Assembly (NCBI GenBank): GCA_003529305.1
Contig: DPWC01000193.1
Coordinates: forward strand, 1 to 6,511
DNA from: Actinomycetota bacterium
GTDB taxonomy: Bacteria > Actinomycetota > Actinomycetes > UBA12327
Length of the DNA: 6,511 bases
Direction: 5' to 3'
Shown here: piece after piece, positions 5,805 to 6,511 of the stretch
Numbering within the stretch: the stretch's first letter is position 1
Layout: every line of letters starts with the position of its first letter
Notes under the pieces: model-generated
Told to the model about the DNA's origin: nothing
Databases searched by the model: none
What the model saw: only the letters and a program-made list of their open reading frames with translations
Position numbers and translations under genes: made by a program

Positions 5805-6511
5805 ATGCGCGTCCTTGTGGCCCACAACCGTTACCGCAGCGCAGTGCCGTCGGGTGAAAACGCGGTTGTCGATGCCGAAACCACCGCCCTGGAAAGTGCC
5901 GGCGTCACGGTGGACTACCTCATGCGCGATAGCGACAACATCGCCACGATGAGTGCGGTGCAACGTGCCACACTGGCGTGGTCACCGGTGTATGCGCGTC
6001 GCGCCGTGGAGGAACTTCGCGAGCGGGTGTGCAGCCATCGCCCTGATGTCCTCCATGTGCACAACCTCTACCCCTTGTTAAGCCCCGCGCTGATCGCCGA
6101 AGCCCACGATCTGGGAGTACCGGTGGTCATGACGGTGCACAACTTTCGGCTCGACTGCGTCGCTGGTACCTACCTACGAGACGGTCGCATCTGTACCGAC
6201 TGTCAGGGCCACAACCTCGCCACCCCAGCGCTTCAGCACGGTTGCTACCGGGGCTCGAGGGCCCAGAGCCTGCCGATGGTCATCGCACGGTCTGTTCATC
6301 GCTCGACTCTGCACAGCATCGAGCGGTACATCGCCTTGACACCGTTCCATCGCGACTTTCTGACTCAATGGGGTGTCGAAAGCGATCGCATCACGGTGCG
6401 ACCCACCTCTCTCGCCGATCCCGGAGCGCCATCGCCTCCCGGTAGCGATCTGGTGTTTGTTGGTCGACTCGGTGAAGAGAAGGGGGTCGGTGTCCTACTC
6501 GATGCCTGGCG
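5805..6511 (+). CDS. GT4-family glycosyltransferase with four-cysteine insert, C-terminus outside window
   Basis: This is a GT-B glycosyltransferase, probably cytosolic or peripheral on the membrane, that would add a further sugar to the lipid-linked intermediate. The 235 visible residues cover the acceptor domain: VLVAHNRYRSAVPSGENAVV (3-22, a variant of the usual HN-YY-GGED-VV start), DVLHVHNLYPLLSPAL (81-96), VMTVHNFRLDC (108-118) and the domain-two start LVFVGRLGEEKGV (216-228). The donor-binding half with E-x7-E lies past the window end. Cysteines at 118, 130, 133 and 147 (C-x11-C-x2-C-x13-C, ending HGCYRGSR) form a pattern seen in a GT4 subgroup and might bind a metal; that is inference. 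The ATG at 5805 follows the previous stop by 3 nt and has AGGG 7 nt upstream, so it is probably co-transcribed with the TagA-family gene. Substrate unknown. Confidence 0.9.
   Translation, partial: MRVLVAHNRYRSAVPSGENAVVDAETTALESAGVTVDYLMRDSDNIATMSAVQRATLAWSPVYARRAVEELRERVCSHRPDVLHVHNLYPLLSPALIAEAHDLGVPVVMTVHNFRLDCVAGTYLRDGRICTDCQGHNLATPALQHGCYRGSRAQSLPMVIARSVHRSTLHSIERYIALTPFHRDFLTQWGVESDRITVRPTSLADPGAPSPPGSDLVFVGRLGEEKGVGVLLDAW

Noticed and set aside
5385..5963. Minus-strand open frames across the TagA-family and GT4 genes
   Set aside because: The plus strand encodes continuous, motif-complete glycosyltransferases. The minus frames have no recognisable content.

Overview
The window is GC-rich, densely coding DNA from an actinomycete (Actinomycetota). 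The main evidence is a mycothiol glycosyltransferase (MshA), a DUF2516 membrane protein and an RsiG-type anti-sigma factor, all characteristic of this phylum. The genus cannot be fixed from the sequence. I see no RNA genes, mobile elements or CRISPR arrays. There are seven protein-coding genes, and the outermost two run off the window.

Left block (1-1851, minus strand): rsiG-like gene, DUF2516 gene and mshA, all in one direction. The first two overlap by a few bases. A perfect hairpin sits between the DUF2516 stop and mshA. The RsiG-like protein carries two perfect copies of the E-x3-S-x2-R-x3-Q-x3-D signature that binds cyclic di-GMP in Streptomyces RsiG, the anti-sigma factor of WhiG.

Control region (1852-2067): a divergent intergenic stretch with two perfect 7-bp-arm inverted repeats and, between and overlapping them, a sequence resembling a WhiG/sigma-28 promoter pointing right. 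It ends in a strong ribosome binding site.

Centre (2068-3399, plus strand): a DUF4388 (PATAN) protein with an embedded tandem motif resembling the cyclic di-GMP-binding MshEN domain, then a winged-helix-like region, a six-unit VEP pentapeptide repeat, and an acidic/serine tail ending in basic residues.

Right block (3440-6511): a surface-polysaccharide locus. A polyprenyl-phosphate sugar-phosphate transferase (minus) is divergent from a WecG/TagA/CpsF glycosyltransferase and a GT4 glycosyltransferase (plus, 3 nt apart). The likely logic is that the first enzyme loads a sugar phosphate on the lipid carrier and the other two extend it.

The most interesting idea is a possible cyclic di-GMP module: an anti-sigma factor that senses the messenger, divergent from a second candidate receptor whose promoter may use the cognate sigma factor, placed between thiol metabolism and exopolysaccharide genes. 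The RsiG signature is read directly from the sequence; the rest is inference.
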